Of a DNA stretch of 64,000 nt, positions 22,450 through 34,300 are shown one piece after another; the first letter of the stretch is position 1, and each line of letters starts with the position of its first letter. The notes beneath the pieces were generated by a model. That model had not been told where the DNA came from. It ran no database searches and saw only the letters and a program-made list of their open reading frames with translations. Source of the DNA: Cymbomonas tetramitiformis (taxonomy: Eukaryota > Chlorophyta > Pyramimonadophyceae > Pyramimonadales > Pyramimonadaceae); the NCBI GenBank assembly GCA_001247695.2, contig LGRX02012738.1:1-64000 (forward strand). Direction: 5' to 3'. A program made the translations under genes and the position numbers.

Positions 22450-22736
22450 CGGTGCCCCCCGCAGCCACGGCTGCGGAAAGCCTCCGTGGGGCTTCCCCGC
22501 CCACGCGGGCTTGTGGGGGATGCCCTTCCTTCTTTCCTTCATTCTCTTGATTTCTGTCATGGGAGTGGGAGCTGCCACCTATACGGTGGCCAACGACATC
22601 GACCCTGTGCAGGTATCGGGTCGGGCTGCGCCGCAGCCTGTGCTGTGCAGGGGGGAGGAGGCACCGCTTGTTACGGTGCCGTGCGCTATTCCGCCTCGTC
22701 TCCACCGGCGGGTACAGAGGCGACAGGGCCTCTATA
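22295..22736 (+). pseudogene. Gag-like protein of element A, membrane-segment part
   Basis: This frame has the motif CGKPPWGF, shared with the element C protein (CGTPPWGF). A hydrophobic helix follows (LLSFILLISVMGVGAATYTV), then IPPRLHRRVQRRQGLY, again parallel to element C. The frame is cut at 22736 by element B and resumes in phase at 28879. Confidence 0.75.
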
Positions 22737-23169
22737 TTGCCTATTCTACGAAGGGTGGGTATACCCACCGTAAGAGGTGCTTACGGTGGGTATACCCACC
22801 CGAAGGGTATTAATAATTCCCGCTGATTGGCTGCGAATCACGGCATGTGAGCAGTGACGAACTTGCTCTAGATACTCCCGTGAACCTCTATGGAGCCTCC
22901 ACATGCGCCAGAAATGACTCATTAGCCAGAAAAAGTGAAACCCAAACTCAGAACTAAAATTCTTGTAATACAGTGTGAATATTATCTTTTTGGTGTGCAT
23001 GCCACCTGATTTTGAACGTGCGATATATGGAGGTCCGCGAGGTGGCAGCTCATAATGTGTACCCTAAGCTACGTCGGTTATATATCAAAATCAAAGTACA
23101 TAACGAAAAAATACGTATCTCGATATTATACCAAGCTCCAGGAGTCTACAAATAACGTTAATTGTGTAT

Positions 23170-23350
23170 TGTTGGATATACCCCTAGGACTCGGGATATA
23201 TTCACTCAGTGAAGGTTTTCTCAGAATGTAATAAAGTTGATAAGCTAACCCGATATAACGGGCATAAACAGTTAGGGTTCGGGTTCGGGTGACAGTCATA
23301 CACACTACTATAGGAAGAGTCACAAAGCAAGCGGTGTGACTGTTCCAGCA
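23170..23350 (-). repeat. 3' LTR of element C
   Basis: The 181-bp copy has TG...CA termini and contains AGGGTTCGGGTTCGGGTGAC. It appears identical to the copy at 28455. Confidence 0.92.
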
Positions 23351-24059
23351 CACCACCTAGTGTGGTGACTGGCTAGCCGAAGGTGAAACCCGTGAACAAA
23401 CACCATCTACAGCGGTGGAAATTGAGCTCCAAGGGAAGGCCTGTCCTTTCTGGCAGGGCGGTTCCCAGTCAAGAGTTTTAAATCTGAAACCGGTCCGTGA
23501 TCGGACCCCTCTGCACATACAGCTACGGTCAATCTCACTGTGCAGGAGCGGCATGATTAACTTTCTAGCCACTAGTTGGCGGTGGCACTGCTGTGCCAGC
23601 CCGCAGCACAGCCATGGTGCCGTGAATTGGAGTTGTCGATGCCGTGTGTGAATCATTCGTAGAGCCAGAAAAGGAATCTGAATTTTGTCGATCGTCGTGC
23701 ACAGCCGCATGGTCCCCAGAGCTCTGCTCCTCGGAAAAATAATTAATATAGAATAAATTTTCATAATTTTAGAATAACCCGTTTTCATCGTTAATTTAGA
23801 ATAAGTTTTCTTGATGTCATCCGGCTATGACCGGTGGTCCTTTTCACGACTCGCGTTCAAATAATGTGCACACAGGTCAAACGCTCTCGTTCCCGCGCTG
23901 GTGCCATCATGAGGAAGCCTCCAAAAAGCTTTAAGAAGGTTTGTCTCGCTTGTGATAATGGTGGGCGCCGTTGTAATAGACACTCACGGCGTGTTCTGCT
24001 TGAAAAAAAGGCCCCTGTACTTCTTCTATATCCTAAACCCTTTGACTTGCCTTTTACCG

Positions 24060-25540
24060 CTGCACGCGACCGGCAAGCATCTTTGAAACTTCCGAGTTTC
24101 AAAGATGCGTTTTGTATTTTGGGTGCACCCTAATTTTACAAAACGGCCGAGCGCTTCCCGTTTGTGCGGGATATTCACATTTATTCCATGGAATATTTCA
24201 TATGGATTAACACACATAAGCACGAAGGCATCGGCCACGCATCTTTGAAACTAACGAGTTTCAAAGATGCGTTTTTTGTCATTTGGGTGCGCATACCCAA
24301 ATAACAAATCAGCCGAGCGCTTCCCGTTGGCGTGGGGTATCCAACGCTTGAATGTTGAATATTCATTGTAATATGAGTTAGCAAGCGAGGTTGCAAAGGC
24401 ATCGGGACAGAATCTACGAAACTGTCCTATGCCTTTGCCTTTGGGTTTGGGTTCGAAGGTGACACCCAAACCCAAAGATGCCAAACAGCCGAGGGCTTCC
24501 CGTGCGTCCTAACGCACGAAACTTGGCACGAATACTACCATGGTACATATATTTAAGTTACCAGAAGCTCAAGGCTTCAAGTTACTTGTGCGCGAAACGC
24601 GCAATCTATTTCTAAGGCAGATGTTTTGGGTTTGGGTTCGAACGTGACACCCAAACCCAAAGATGCCAAACAGCCGAGGGCTTCCCGTGCGTCCTAGAGC
24701 ACGAAACTTGGCACGAATACTGCCAAGATACATATATTTAAGTTACCAGAAGCTCAAGGCTTCAAGTTACTTGTGCGCGAAACGCGCAATCTATTTCTAA
24801 GGCAGATGCTTTGGGTTTGGGTTCGAACGTGACACCCAAACCCAAAGATGCCAAACAGCCGAGGGCTTCCCGTGCGTCCTAGAGCACGAAACTTGGCGCG
24901 AATACTACCATGGTACATATATTTAAGTTACCAGAAGCTCAAGGCTTCAAGTTACTTGTGCGCGAAACGCGCAATCTATTTCTAAGGCAGATGTTTTGGG
25001 TTTGGGTTCGAACGTGACACCCAAACCCAAAGATGCCAAACAGCCGAGGGCTTCCCGTGCGTCCTAACGCACGAAACTTGGCACGAATACTACCATGGTA
25101 CATATATTTAAGTTACCAGAAGCTCAAGGCTTCAAGTTACTTGTGCGCGAAACGCGCAATCTATTTCTAAGGCAGATGTTTTGGGTTTGGGTTCGAACGT
25201 GACACCCAAACCCAAAGATGCCAAACAGCCGAGGGCTTCCCGTGCGTCCTAGAGCTCGAAACTTGGCACGAATACTGCCAAGATACATATCTTTGAGTTA
25301 CTTGAAGCTCAAGGCTTCAAGTTACTTGTGCGCGAAACGCGCAATTTATTTCTAAGGCAGATGTTTTGGGTTTGGGTTCGAACGTGACACCCAAACCCAA
25401 AGATGCCAAACAGCCGAGGGCTTCCCGTGCGTCCTAGAGCACGAAACTTGGCACACATACTGCCAAGATACATATCTTTCAGTAACTTGAAGCTCAAGGC
25501 TTCAAGTTACTTACTTTTTTTCAAGCAGAACACGCCGTGA
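24060..25540. repeat. 185-bp palindromic satellite inside element D
   Basis: Unit starts at 24620, 24805, 24990, 25175 and 25360 give an exact 185-bp period. Each unit contains a hairpin with arms TTTGGGTTTGGGT / ACCCAAACCCAAA around GTTCGAACGTGAC-type loops, then CAGCCGAGGGCTTCCCGTGCGTCCT. Two older units to the left (about 24080 and 24240) keep the CCGAGCGCTTCCCGT core but have a different stem, GCATCTTTGAAACT / AGTTTCAAAGATGC. Confidence 0.9.
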
Positions 25541-25638
25541 GTGTCTATTGTGGCAAAGATGGCAAATAATAAAAGTCATTATGCGTAAAGAGTCGTTCTT
25601 CACGGCCGTGACTTTTAGATTCACGGCCGTGAATCTTT

Positions 25639-25694
25639 CCGAATGGAACCAAAAACCGTTCGATTTTAATCGAACGGTTTTTGGTTCCATTCGG
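25639..25694. repeat. Perfect 56-bp inverted repeat in element D
   Basis: Arms of 27 bp (CCGAATGGAACCAAAAACCG... and its reverse complement) flank a 2-bp centre. Just upstream, GATTCACGGCCGTGAATC is a second perfect palindrome. Such sequences can extrude cruciforms. Confidence 0.9.
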
Positions 25695-25848
25695 ACATAT
25701 GGACATCACGGCAAGACAACTCTTCAGTGTAATATTTCGCATGGCATGGGGATAGCTCAACGGGTACAGTACAGCGTCATGGATGCATGCACCGGTCATA
25801 GCCGGATGACATAAAGAAAACTTATTCTAAATTAACGATGAAAATGGG

Positions 25849-28065
25849 TTATTCTAAAATTATGAAAAAATATTCTAAATTAAATAGCCTACCCTGCTCC
25901 TCGTCATCAGACGAGTACGGCGGTGGTGGGTAAGGTGGTGACTGTGGAACATAATCAGGGTCGGGATTATACAGCCATGGCGGCCGCGGGACATTGCGGA
26001 GAGTGTGGAACCCCTGTCGCAGCTCCCGATACCGCGTCTGCCGATGCGGCGGGATAGCAGCCGGCGCCGCAAAAGTGAATGCAGGCTCGTTGTCGTTTGT
26101 CTCAGCAACACCACCGACCTCCAGGCCGGTGTGGTCCGGTGCACATGCCTCGCCAGGGGCGGCAGCTGTGAGTGGCGCCGCGGTGGCGCATACACAAAAG
26201 AACGCACAAAGCATTACCGCAATAGCCGAAGAGCGGGCAAACCCCCAAGGCGGTGTACCGCATCCCGGACGAGATGCCGTAGGGCGCGGGACCGCATCCT
26301 CACCGTAAATAAAGTCACACCCAGCTGCAGAGTCGTCTACGTCGCCGTCGCAAGAGTCGGTCTCCGACTCGGCGTGCATGTACCGCATCGCGAAGTCTTT
26401 GCCCTCAGCCGTGATCGAGAGTCCCCCCATCCGCGCGATCTTGTCCGCAAAGCAGAGGTCGGGCTCGTGCGCGTGCATGGGGTCCACCGGCATCATGTCA
26501 CCGGTGTCGGACGCCTCCGACTCGCCCGGGTAAACATGCTCGATTGCCGCCGGCGGTGGAGCCGGCGGTGGGTCCTCCCGGACATGCGTGCAAGCGGCAG
26601 CCGAGATCCCGCTCTCGACACCACCGACCGTGAAGCCGCCCATGTGGGTGGCAGGCTGGCAGTAGGGCAGGAACTCCTGCAACGCACCGTTTTCCTGCTC
26701 CGGCTCGACCCCGAAGGAACACGCCGAAACGCCGTCGAGCATCTCCGGCTTGCCCCCCGCCAGAAGGCAGAGCGCATCGAACCGCTCGCCGTCGTGCTCG
26801 TCCATGGCCGTCTGAAACTGCTCCGCCAGCAAGTCGTTCTCGATGTCACCGAGGGAGAAGCTGTGGAAGCTTCCCCCAGCGCCGTGCTTGCCGCCGTTCG
26901 GGCAGTCGCGGTGCCAGTGGCGGGCCTCGTCCTTCTTGCACGTTGAATTTTGGCAGAACGGAATGAAGTCGCCGCTGCCTTTGTGAAAGGCAACGCGCTT
27001 CCTCACCTGCGACTGCGGCCAGTTTCCCCCCGTCGGGAGGTCACCTGCCGCAAAACGAACACCGGAGCCGCCTCCCCCGTTGCCGATCTTGTTCTTGTCC
27101 GCCCGCGGGGTAAAACCCCGCCCGTTGACCTTGTCCGTGAGGACCTTCAGCTGCCGCTTCACGTCGAGGATGATGGCCGTGAGGTCGGACAGCTGCGAGG
27201 TGTCGCCGTCAGTGGCCACGGCTGCCGCGGACAGGGTGAACGAGGCAGTGTGCGTACCGGCTGCCACGTGTCGGGCGTAGCACTCGAGGACCCATTGCTG
27301 AATGGTTAGGAGGTCCACGGCCGCCCGCTGCTGGTGCGTGAAGAGCCGTGACACCACCGGCGCGTAGAATCCCGGGTCCAGCGCCGCGAGGAACAGCTCC
27401 TTCACCTCGTCATCGTCGAGAGTGTTGCGCCTCTTGGCAGACCGTAAGGCCGCGTTGAAGTCCGTGATGGACTCGGACGGGTCGGTGTGGGCCTTCAAGC
27501 GGACGCCAAGGAGGTCCGATGTCCCCTGGAAGGGTGCACCGGAGTCCAGCAGACGCCGTGCGAGCTCCAGAAGGGCTCGCTTGCCGTCCAGCGGGTGCAA
27601 CGTCGCAGAGGCCTCGAGCCAGTCACCCGCTGGAGAGGCGGGACATACGATGAGCTCGAGCGTTGAAAAAAGAAGCTTGTTGGCCTCGGGACGGACGGCC
27701 AACGCGGAGTCCTCCAAGTCGAACATCGGCGCAAACAAAGGATCCTGCGCCTCGAAAGCCTCCTGGATAGCAGGCACCAGCTTGGAGAGAAGCACCTGCG
27801 CGTTGGACTCCGTTCCCGTGAATCGGTCATGCTTCTCACGGAAACATTTCCGGATCACGTGCTTCGCCACACTCTCGTCGAACCGTTCACGGGTGAGAGA
27901 GCGAACACCCGCCAAGAAAACAGCCTGAGCGGAGTTCGCAGCCGGAACACCAGTGGTCGCCGGCGTAGCCGGCGTGACGGAATTACGTGCGGCAGCGGAG
28001 TCGAAAATTGTAGCTAGTGAGCGTCGGCGTGACGCCATACTTGAGGTCAATCTAGTCGCAACCAT
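25849..28065 (-). pseudogene. Gag-like membrane protein of element C, C-terminus replaced by element D
   Basis: The start at 28065 (MVATRLTSSMASRRRSL) is chosen over the upstream in-frame start at 28221 because it resembles the start of A. The protein has a helical Gag-like region with DGKRALLELARRLLD and a zinc-knuckle-like CQNSTCKKDEARHWHRDC. The C-terminal third holds CGTPPWGFA, a hydrophobic helix (AIAVMLCAFFCVCATAAPL), and a Pro-rich tail with PPPPY before SSDDEEQ. The last dozen or so codons and the stop come from the terminal repeat of element D. Removing D leaves an in-frame continuation of about 47 codons to a stop at 23565-23567. Confidence 0.8.
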
Positions 28066-28454
28066 GGTGAAAGAGACTGTAGAGACGAAGTGAGGGTAAA
28101 TTGGACGAGGTGCGGAAGAGGCGGCGGCCAAAAGTCGTAATGCGGTTGTCGAGGAAAACAAGGAAAAGCTGCGGCGTAAAGATCTCCCCACGTGCATGTG
28201 GATGCAGAGTGACGCGGCCAAGGAAAGTGGTGTCGGATCCGACCGAAATTTCCAACGTCAACCAACGCGAAGCGAGGAAAAGGAGTCCGCCTCGTGCACA
28301 AGCTTCCCGTAAATCCAATCAACCAGGCATCAGCTAGGCCATACCGCTCCGCCGCGCCTCTAGTGGAGCCCCTCACTCCATCTCAAGCGTCGGTGTTTAG
28401 CCTGACATGGCCAAACTACGCAGTGTCTAAATAAAGAGTGAGTGGGGCCAAACC

Positions 28455-28635
28455 TGTTGGATATACCCCTAGGACTCGGGATATATTCACTCAGTGAAGG
28501 TTTTCTCAGAATGTAATAAAGTTGATAAGCTAACCCGATATAACGGGCATAAACAGTTAGGGTTCGGGTTCGGGTGACAGTCATACACACTACTATAGGA
28601 AGAGTCACAAAGCAAGCGGTGTGACTGTTCCAGCA
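28455..28635 (-). repeat. 5' LTR of element C
   Basis: The 181-bp copy is followed by the TGTAT duplication. On the minus strand it begins TGCTGGAACAG, the same TGCTGGAA start as element A. Confidence 0.92.
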
Positions 28636-28878
28636 TGTATACCCATCGTAATAAGGGATAATTCCTACCCACCGTAATTTCTCCAACTTCAAGGGTGTGG
28701 CATGTGGCCAAAACTTATCGGAGTCGTGCAAATTAAGTTTTCTAGCCTTTAATCAACCTCTTGGGACACAGAAAATCTATAGGTTTGACCCCCGCAACCT
28801 ACTTGCGCTGTCGGTATGAGCATGCAAAGTTTCACATTACGGTGGGTGTACCCACCGTAATATTTTTAGAATAGGCAA

Positions 28879-29194
28879 TATGGCTCCGGTGCCATGGCAT
28901 CCCGGGCCGCCGCCGCCTGCCATGTTGTTTGAGGACGGTCCTCCGCTGTCGCCGGCATCGTCTTCAGATGACGAGGCCCCGCCTTCGGGTAGCACTTGGC
29001 AGCACCCCGGTGCGGTGCAGCCTCCCGTGATCGACGAATCAGCAACACCGACTCCGTCAAATTCTCTGGCGAATGATTTTTCAGTGATCGACACCTTACA
29101 CTTTGGCCGCCCCGTATTGCTCCGCCGTGCTACTGCGGGCCACTACGGTGCTCATTGTGGTGACGGTGCTCCTCTGGCCTTTGACCCCGAGTAG
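28879..29194 (+). pseudogene. Gag-like protein of element A, C-terminal part beyond the insertion
   Basis: When element B and one TA are set aside, the frame from 22736 continues here without shift (MAPVPWHPGPPPPAM, then SSSDDEAPPSG). The Pro-rich stretch followed by SSDDE matches the end of the element C protein (PPPPYSSDDEE). This agreement is the main evidence that B inserted into a coding region. Confidence 0.7.
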
Positions 29195-29524
29195 TTATGT
29201 TTCTGGTTCTAGCAGTACACCACTAGTCTGGTGGTGTGCTGAGATCTACTTTGACCTCAACACGGTCTTCAATTTGGTTTATGATTTTTTTACTTTGACA
29301 CCTTTGAACTCTTCAATCTGACTTACTGGCACAGAGCTTTTCAGTAGTTTAGCAGGACTTGCATTGCCTGTATGGTTTCTCTTGTGCTGGTTAGAGGTTT
29401 CCAATTTGTGTATCAGAATAGCACAGTTGGATTAGCAGTTAGGACTTGTCACCCTGGCTTCTGCCCTAGAGATTTACATTTCTGACTCTCCTAGCCAGTC
29501 ACCACCCACAGTGCTGGGGTGGTG

Positions 29525-29780
29525 TGCTGGAATCTGTATAGGCAGCCCTGACTGGGAGTCCCGGTGCAGGCCCCTATGACAGACCCCTAGGACCAACACT
29601 GGACTGCTGACTGATCTATAGGTTCGTGCTGTGACACACGCTGTGACACAGGTAGGCTAGTTTCCGAGACCGTTGCGAGACCGTTCCGGGTATATCTAGC
29701 GTAGGGTTTATTTATCTTACGGGAGTTTATCCACACAGTTCGGGACCCTCTGATATCTAGTGAACTAGGATATTCCGGTA
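29525..29780 (+). repeat. 3' LTR of element A
   Basis: This is the second 256-bp copy, followed directly by the TCCCG target duplication. The sequence beyond it (CCCGTCCTAAGCG) resumes the flank seen left of the 5' LTR. Confidence 0.9.
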
Positions 29781-29785
29781 TCCCG

Positions 29786-30830
29786 TCCTAAGCGCTCGAC
29801 GGTCGCGACAGCTCGCGATCCTGAATCTGACCTGCGTCGTCGGTTTTCTGAATTACAGAGCTCCGCGATTTAACCCCTAAACCGTCATAACTATTTTTGG
29901 TTTTGGTTGAAGTCAGTGTTTTCCATATACCCGCCGCATACGAAGGCCGATTTGCGTTTTGAGCATACCACTTGAAACGTATTTCAAAGGCGCATCGTAC
30001 TGCATTGTTCAAAATTGAGCATCGAGTGAAAATGCGATGTCACCAATGAATGTATATCTCACGCATAGCGGCGCTGAATGCGTATCCACTGCCCCATGTA
30101 AACCCTAACCATGACCCTAGCATGTTTTGCATAACGCCTAGCTATGTGTTGAAGATGTAACGTGACCTAAATAGGGTTGAGCATGCGTATTTATACGCGC
30201 AAACCATAACCGTGTGCTGTGTCAAACGATTTTCACACTCTTCATCGTTCGAGCTTGCAAGCATGCGACAGTTTTGAGGGACATTGGGCACGCAGTTCGA
30301 TGCGCATAAGGGAGACCTTTTCAAAACTGTTTTCAAATGCATTTTTGGATTTTAGACGGCTTCAAAAATCAATTTTAGGTGCTCTTGGGTCATATATGAC
30401 CCAGGAAACGGTTTAAGGGTTAATCGGGCATTTCCAGCATTTTTAATGCCGCGATAAATTCGGCCGCCATTCGTTTTTATTTTTCCGTACAATTTATCAT
30501 ACGTCATTGTCAGTCAAACTGACTTACAAAGTGGGACTCATACTCCCACATTCCTCATTTTTACGGTTGACGGCTGCTAGACTGACAGAGAGACACTTTA
30601 CGTTTGTATTCTTGGGGATCTCTTCTCGGCTCTTTGACCCTCACTGACTGAGAGACACTTTACGTCTGTATTCTTGGGGATCTCTTCTCGGATCTTTGGC
30701 TCTCACTGACTGAGAGACACTTTACGTCTGCATTCTTGGGGCCTTCAAATTTAGGGTTTACTTCACACAACCACTGAGACACTTTACGTCTGTACTGAGA
30801 CACTTTACGTCTATACTGAGACACTTTACG
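29786..30830. repeat. Intergenic spacer ending in a GAGACACTTTACGTCTG tandem repeat
   Basis: 29786-30580 shows nothing I can support as a gene. From about 30590 to 30830 there are three long units (about 70 bp, with TTCTTGGGGATCTCTTCTCGG) and then short units of about 20 bp, all built on GAGACACTTTACGTCTG. Element E inserted inside one short unit; the unit resumes at 41093 (TTACGTCTGC). Confidence 0.75.
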
Positions 30831-31393
30831 TGTCAGGGTTATGACCGATGACATATGTGTCATACATGTCATACGTGTCATACCTGTCAGACATGTCATA
30901 CCATGTCATGTCATGTCATGTCGAGTCATGTCATATATTATTATAACAGACATTCGTCAGACAGTCGTCAGACAATCGTCAGTACGGTCGACTATGACTG
31001 TACATGTCATCGAGAGGCCGTATGTCGCGAACTCGAGACGTGGCAAAGCAAGATCCATCGATCTTGAAGAACCGAGATGGTTCGGAGAAGTATGCATCTT
31101 TGCTTCTAGCATGTTCTGAATAAGCATGCGCAGTATCATGTGGCAAACGCATTATTCGTTTAGCCGATACTGGTCGTTCAACCAATGTCTTGGGTTCACA
31201 ACCCGATTGCGGTGCCAACTATGAGTTGGGGGACATCTGGTATATGAGCTAGCGTTGTGCTAGAGCAGGATCTTCTGTCCGAAGTCTGCACTCATACCCG
31301 CACATATCTACACGCGTGTTGCTGTTCCTTAACACCGTGTTATTTATCTTAAACATAAAGATATACTAAGGCTCGCCTGCGCAAGCCTTAAGA
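30831..31393 (+). repeat. 5' LTR of element E
   Basis: The 563-bp repeat begins TGTCAGGGTTATGACC and ends CGCAAGCCTTAAGA. It contains a TGTCATA-type simple repeat near its start. It differs from the 3' copy by a few substitutions and small indels. Confidence 0.9.
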
Positions 31394-34300
31394 GTGGTAT
31401 TCTGTCGTCAAGGCGAGAACGAGAACTCTAGTGTGAGTGCAGCGTAGATATCGAAAATTTTGTGTATGCAGGTTGCGGAGCGCAAGTAATATCTGGCGTC
31501 GTAATCGCACGAATATTGATATACTGCATATACCGACCGCTGTATAAGCGAGGATAGTGCGCGAGGATATCGATACATTCGCATTCGCAGGTTGCATACA
31601 TCAGCTGATCGTACATATACTGCACGACAAGGTGTGCATACGTCATACATGCGCGCATTGATCAGATGTACGCGCATATATGATTTGCAGCTGTTCAAAA
31701 AATTCGCAAATAAGACGCGGACGCAGAAATTATCAGCGGAATCATTATCTGCGCGAAAATCAACACTCGTATCATGTGCTAGACATACTGCGACGAGAGG
31801 TACTCAAAAATCATCAGCGCGCACCATTACGATTTTCATGATCGCATCAAATCGCTTACTGTACGCGATGATTATTTTGCAATTTTTTGATGACGATGTC
31901 AGTATGCGAAGTGTCATCAACATACTGTCAATATCGATACTTGCAATAATCTTTGATTCATCATCAGCGCGCGTCACGATGTCCTGACAGCATATATGTA
32001 TACTATCCAGGATTATCCTGAACGGACGCATGATGACAATATACTACACCATGCCATATATACTCTAATGTTGCTGAGATACTATACTTTACTTACTGTC
32101 AGATTATACTAACTTACAATAATGAGTGTGGACGCATGAATGCTGTGTGATTGCTTACACACACACACATTCAACATCACAGATCATTGTATACTCTGCA
32201 GCAATTATAGTGTGTGCAAAAAGTCGAGTGTGTTGAGATAAATATTTCTGCAGCAACACACACACATACTTCCAAGTATACACTGTCAAGAGTATATACA
32301 GAATGCATGCATTAGATGTGCATTTCACCACCTGTACGCTTTTATACTGAGCATCACTGTGATTGTGCATGTATCATCCATACAGCTTGATCACAATATC
32401 AGCTGTCATGTATACACCAGTTTGATCACGTTAACAACTGGACATATCAATACATGTACATTGCACAAGCATTCTGCAGTGAATGTTATATTTGGAATCC
32501 ATGTCAGCAAAAGGTGCCTGAAGGTGGTTGTTAACATCATAATTAGCTCGACAAAGTCCTGACATGCATGTCGAGATACATGGGATGGACTTGTCGTTCT
32601 ATGGTGGATCACTGGGAGGAATGCTCACGACCTGAGCTGCATGTGAAATAAGCCTATCAACTCATTATTGTGAATGAGAAATATTCAAGATTACAATATC
32701 TACTAAGTTGAAATCTATCATGCTAGACTTATTCAGCACGTGGTATGCAGAGCATCTTGCATGATATCATCTTGGTATACTATATATCTTGGTAATACCA
32801 TTCATCATCAGTATAGTGTGTATAGTAAAACGATCACACACATACTCACTTGTAAATAAGTCACTGCCTACATAAGTCACCATGCTTATGCATTACTTAT
32901 ATAACAAGTGTAATTCACTGACACTACTATTGACATTCACTAATTCAGAAGTGAAATGTTCAACTATATATCAACCATGTGTATGATAATATAGATACCA
33001 TCCAACAAACACATGTGCGTGTTGGATGTCACTCATGGCGATAGCTAAGGTAACAGGATAAATCTACATGCTGAAGGGCTGGATGGAGAATATCTCCAGA
33101 CCCGAAGGCAGTATACAGTGTTCAAAAAGCAGCGGGTAACTGCTGAACACTGTCCATACATTCTCACTATCGCTGGAGCAAGAACAACAACCACACAATG
33201 CATTGTGATAGTTGACTCAGCTATCATCAGCACGAAAGCATGTACCTACTCAGATCAGTAATCACACATGAACTGACAAGAGGTGGTTGTGGACACACAC
33301 ACACATACAATGTGTTGTGTTAAACTGCTTAGATTGTATCAAGCAGCGTCCAGATATATTTGAATCTAGAGATATCACTTTGATATACTCTTGGTGCACA
33401 GCCAAATATATCTTAGGTTCTGACAAATTGTCACTTAAGTGGTAAATCCACTTACAGTTGATATACCTAATAAGTCATTGGGAAGTAAGCTAACTTCCAT
33501 GGGTTTCAAATCAGTAAAACCCATTTTTTGGCTCGACCATAGATGTCGACCATCAGAGATGTTCACAATATTGCCATGAAATATATCATGTGCAAAAGTG
33601 ACATAAGTTGCAATAGTTCTGTAGCTTGCAACTTCCACACACACTGAGATATGTTACTGAGGTAATAAATCATATGACCAAAAAGCTGTAAAATGGGTGA
33701 AAATCGTTGGCGATAAATTTCAAAACTGAAATTTCGACCCCATTTTATTTTAGATTGTGATTTCATGCCTATTGGGGTATTAGAAAAACACAATGACCAT
33801 GGTCATATCTCGTGTAACACCCTAGATATTAGGTGTGTAATATATAGGGGTGTACATATTGGTTGTAACGAAATGCGTGAAAAGTTCACATGTTTAATTT
33901 CAAAATGAAAAATTCGGGTTGATTTTTTTTGCTGATCTGATTATTCAGCTATCAATAAATAATCCCTGATTTATGCAGCAGTTGTAACACCTTGTAACAC
34001 CCCTAAAATTAAATGTGTGTGTCAGGGGTGTAACATACCTCCTGAAAACCACGTAACACACAGTACAAGATTAAATGCAGTTTTGCTAAAATATCTTTGC
34101 AAAAAATATATACTGCTTTAATTTAGCATATATTAGGGTTACTGATCACATGTAACACCCTAAAAACCACTGTGTGAGATACGGGTCACTGTAACGTAAC
34201 ATACCCTAAATGCCACCTACATGATAGGTAAAACTTCGTGTTTTGACATACAGGTCATGCTGCAATCAAAACAGACATGATAATATTTCGGGCAACAACC

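Larger units (their letters stand above)
23734..25893. mobile_element. Mutator-like TIR element D, non-autonomous
   Basis: The ends at about 23740-23832 and 25793-25890 are reverse complements over roughly 95 bp with a few mismatches. The flanks share the 10-bp direct repeat CTGCTCCTCG (23724-23733 and 25894-25903). Long TIRs with a 9-10 bp duplication are the hallmark of Mutator-like elements. The interior has no transposase and is mostly a palindromic satellite. The insertion splits the 3' end of the element C gene. Confidence 0.82.
23170..28635 (-). mobile_element. LTR element C, gag-only, inserted in B
   Basis: Two 181-bp direct repeats (23170-23350 and 28455-28635), identical by eye, have TG...CA ends and are flanked by the 5-bp duplication TGTAT (23165-23169, 28636-28640). 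The gene lies on the minus strand, so the 5' LTR is the right-hand copy. After it comes GGTTTGGCCCCAC, similar in place and sequence to GGTTATGGGCCCC of element A. Both elements also carry TAGCCAGTCACCAC just before the 3' LTR. No pol region is present. Identical LTRs point to recent insertion. Confidence 0.9.
22737..28878. mobile_element. TA-flanked inverted-repeat element B
   Basis: The left end TTGCCTATTCTA (from 22737) is matched by its reverse complement ending at 28878, and both ends are flanked by TA. Subterminal palindromes CGGTGGGTATACCCACCG (left, twice in part) and CGGTGGGTGTACCCACCG (right) lie just inside. Without element C, B is about 670 bp and has no coding capacity, like a MITE. 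The TA duplication fits a Tc1/mariner-type element, but the short TIR makes that assignment tentative. Confidence 0.65.
19898..29780 (+). mobile_element. LTR element A, gag-only, host of nested insertions
   Basis: Two 256-bp direct repeats (19898-20153 and 29525-29780), with one mismatch by eye, are flanked by the 5-bp duplication TCCCG (19893-19897, 29781-29785). The internal region starts with a primer-binding-like GGTTATGGGCCCC and ends with a purine-rich GCTGGGGTGG just before the 3' LTR. The only coding region is the Gag-like gene; I find no protease, RT or integrase. Its gag is interrupted by element B. Confidence 0.9.

Noticed and set aside
24060..25540. CRISPR-like array of repeats
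   Set aside because: The units are 185-bp tandem copies with no unique spacers, inside a eukaryotic TIR element.
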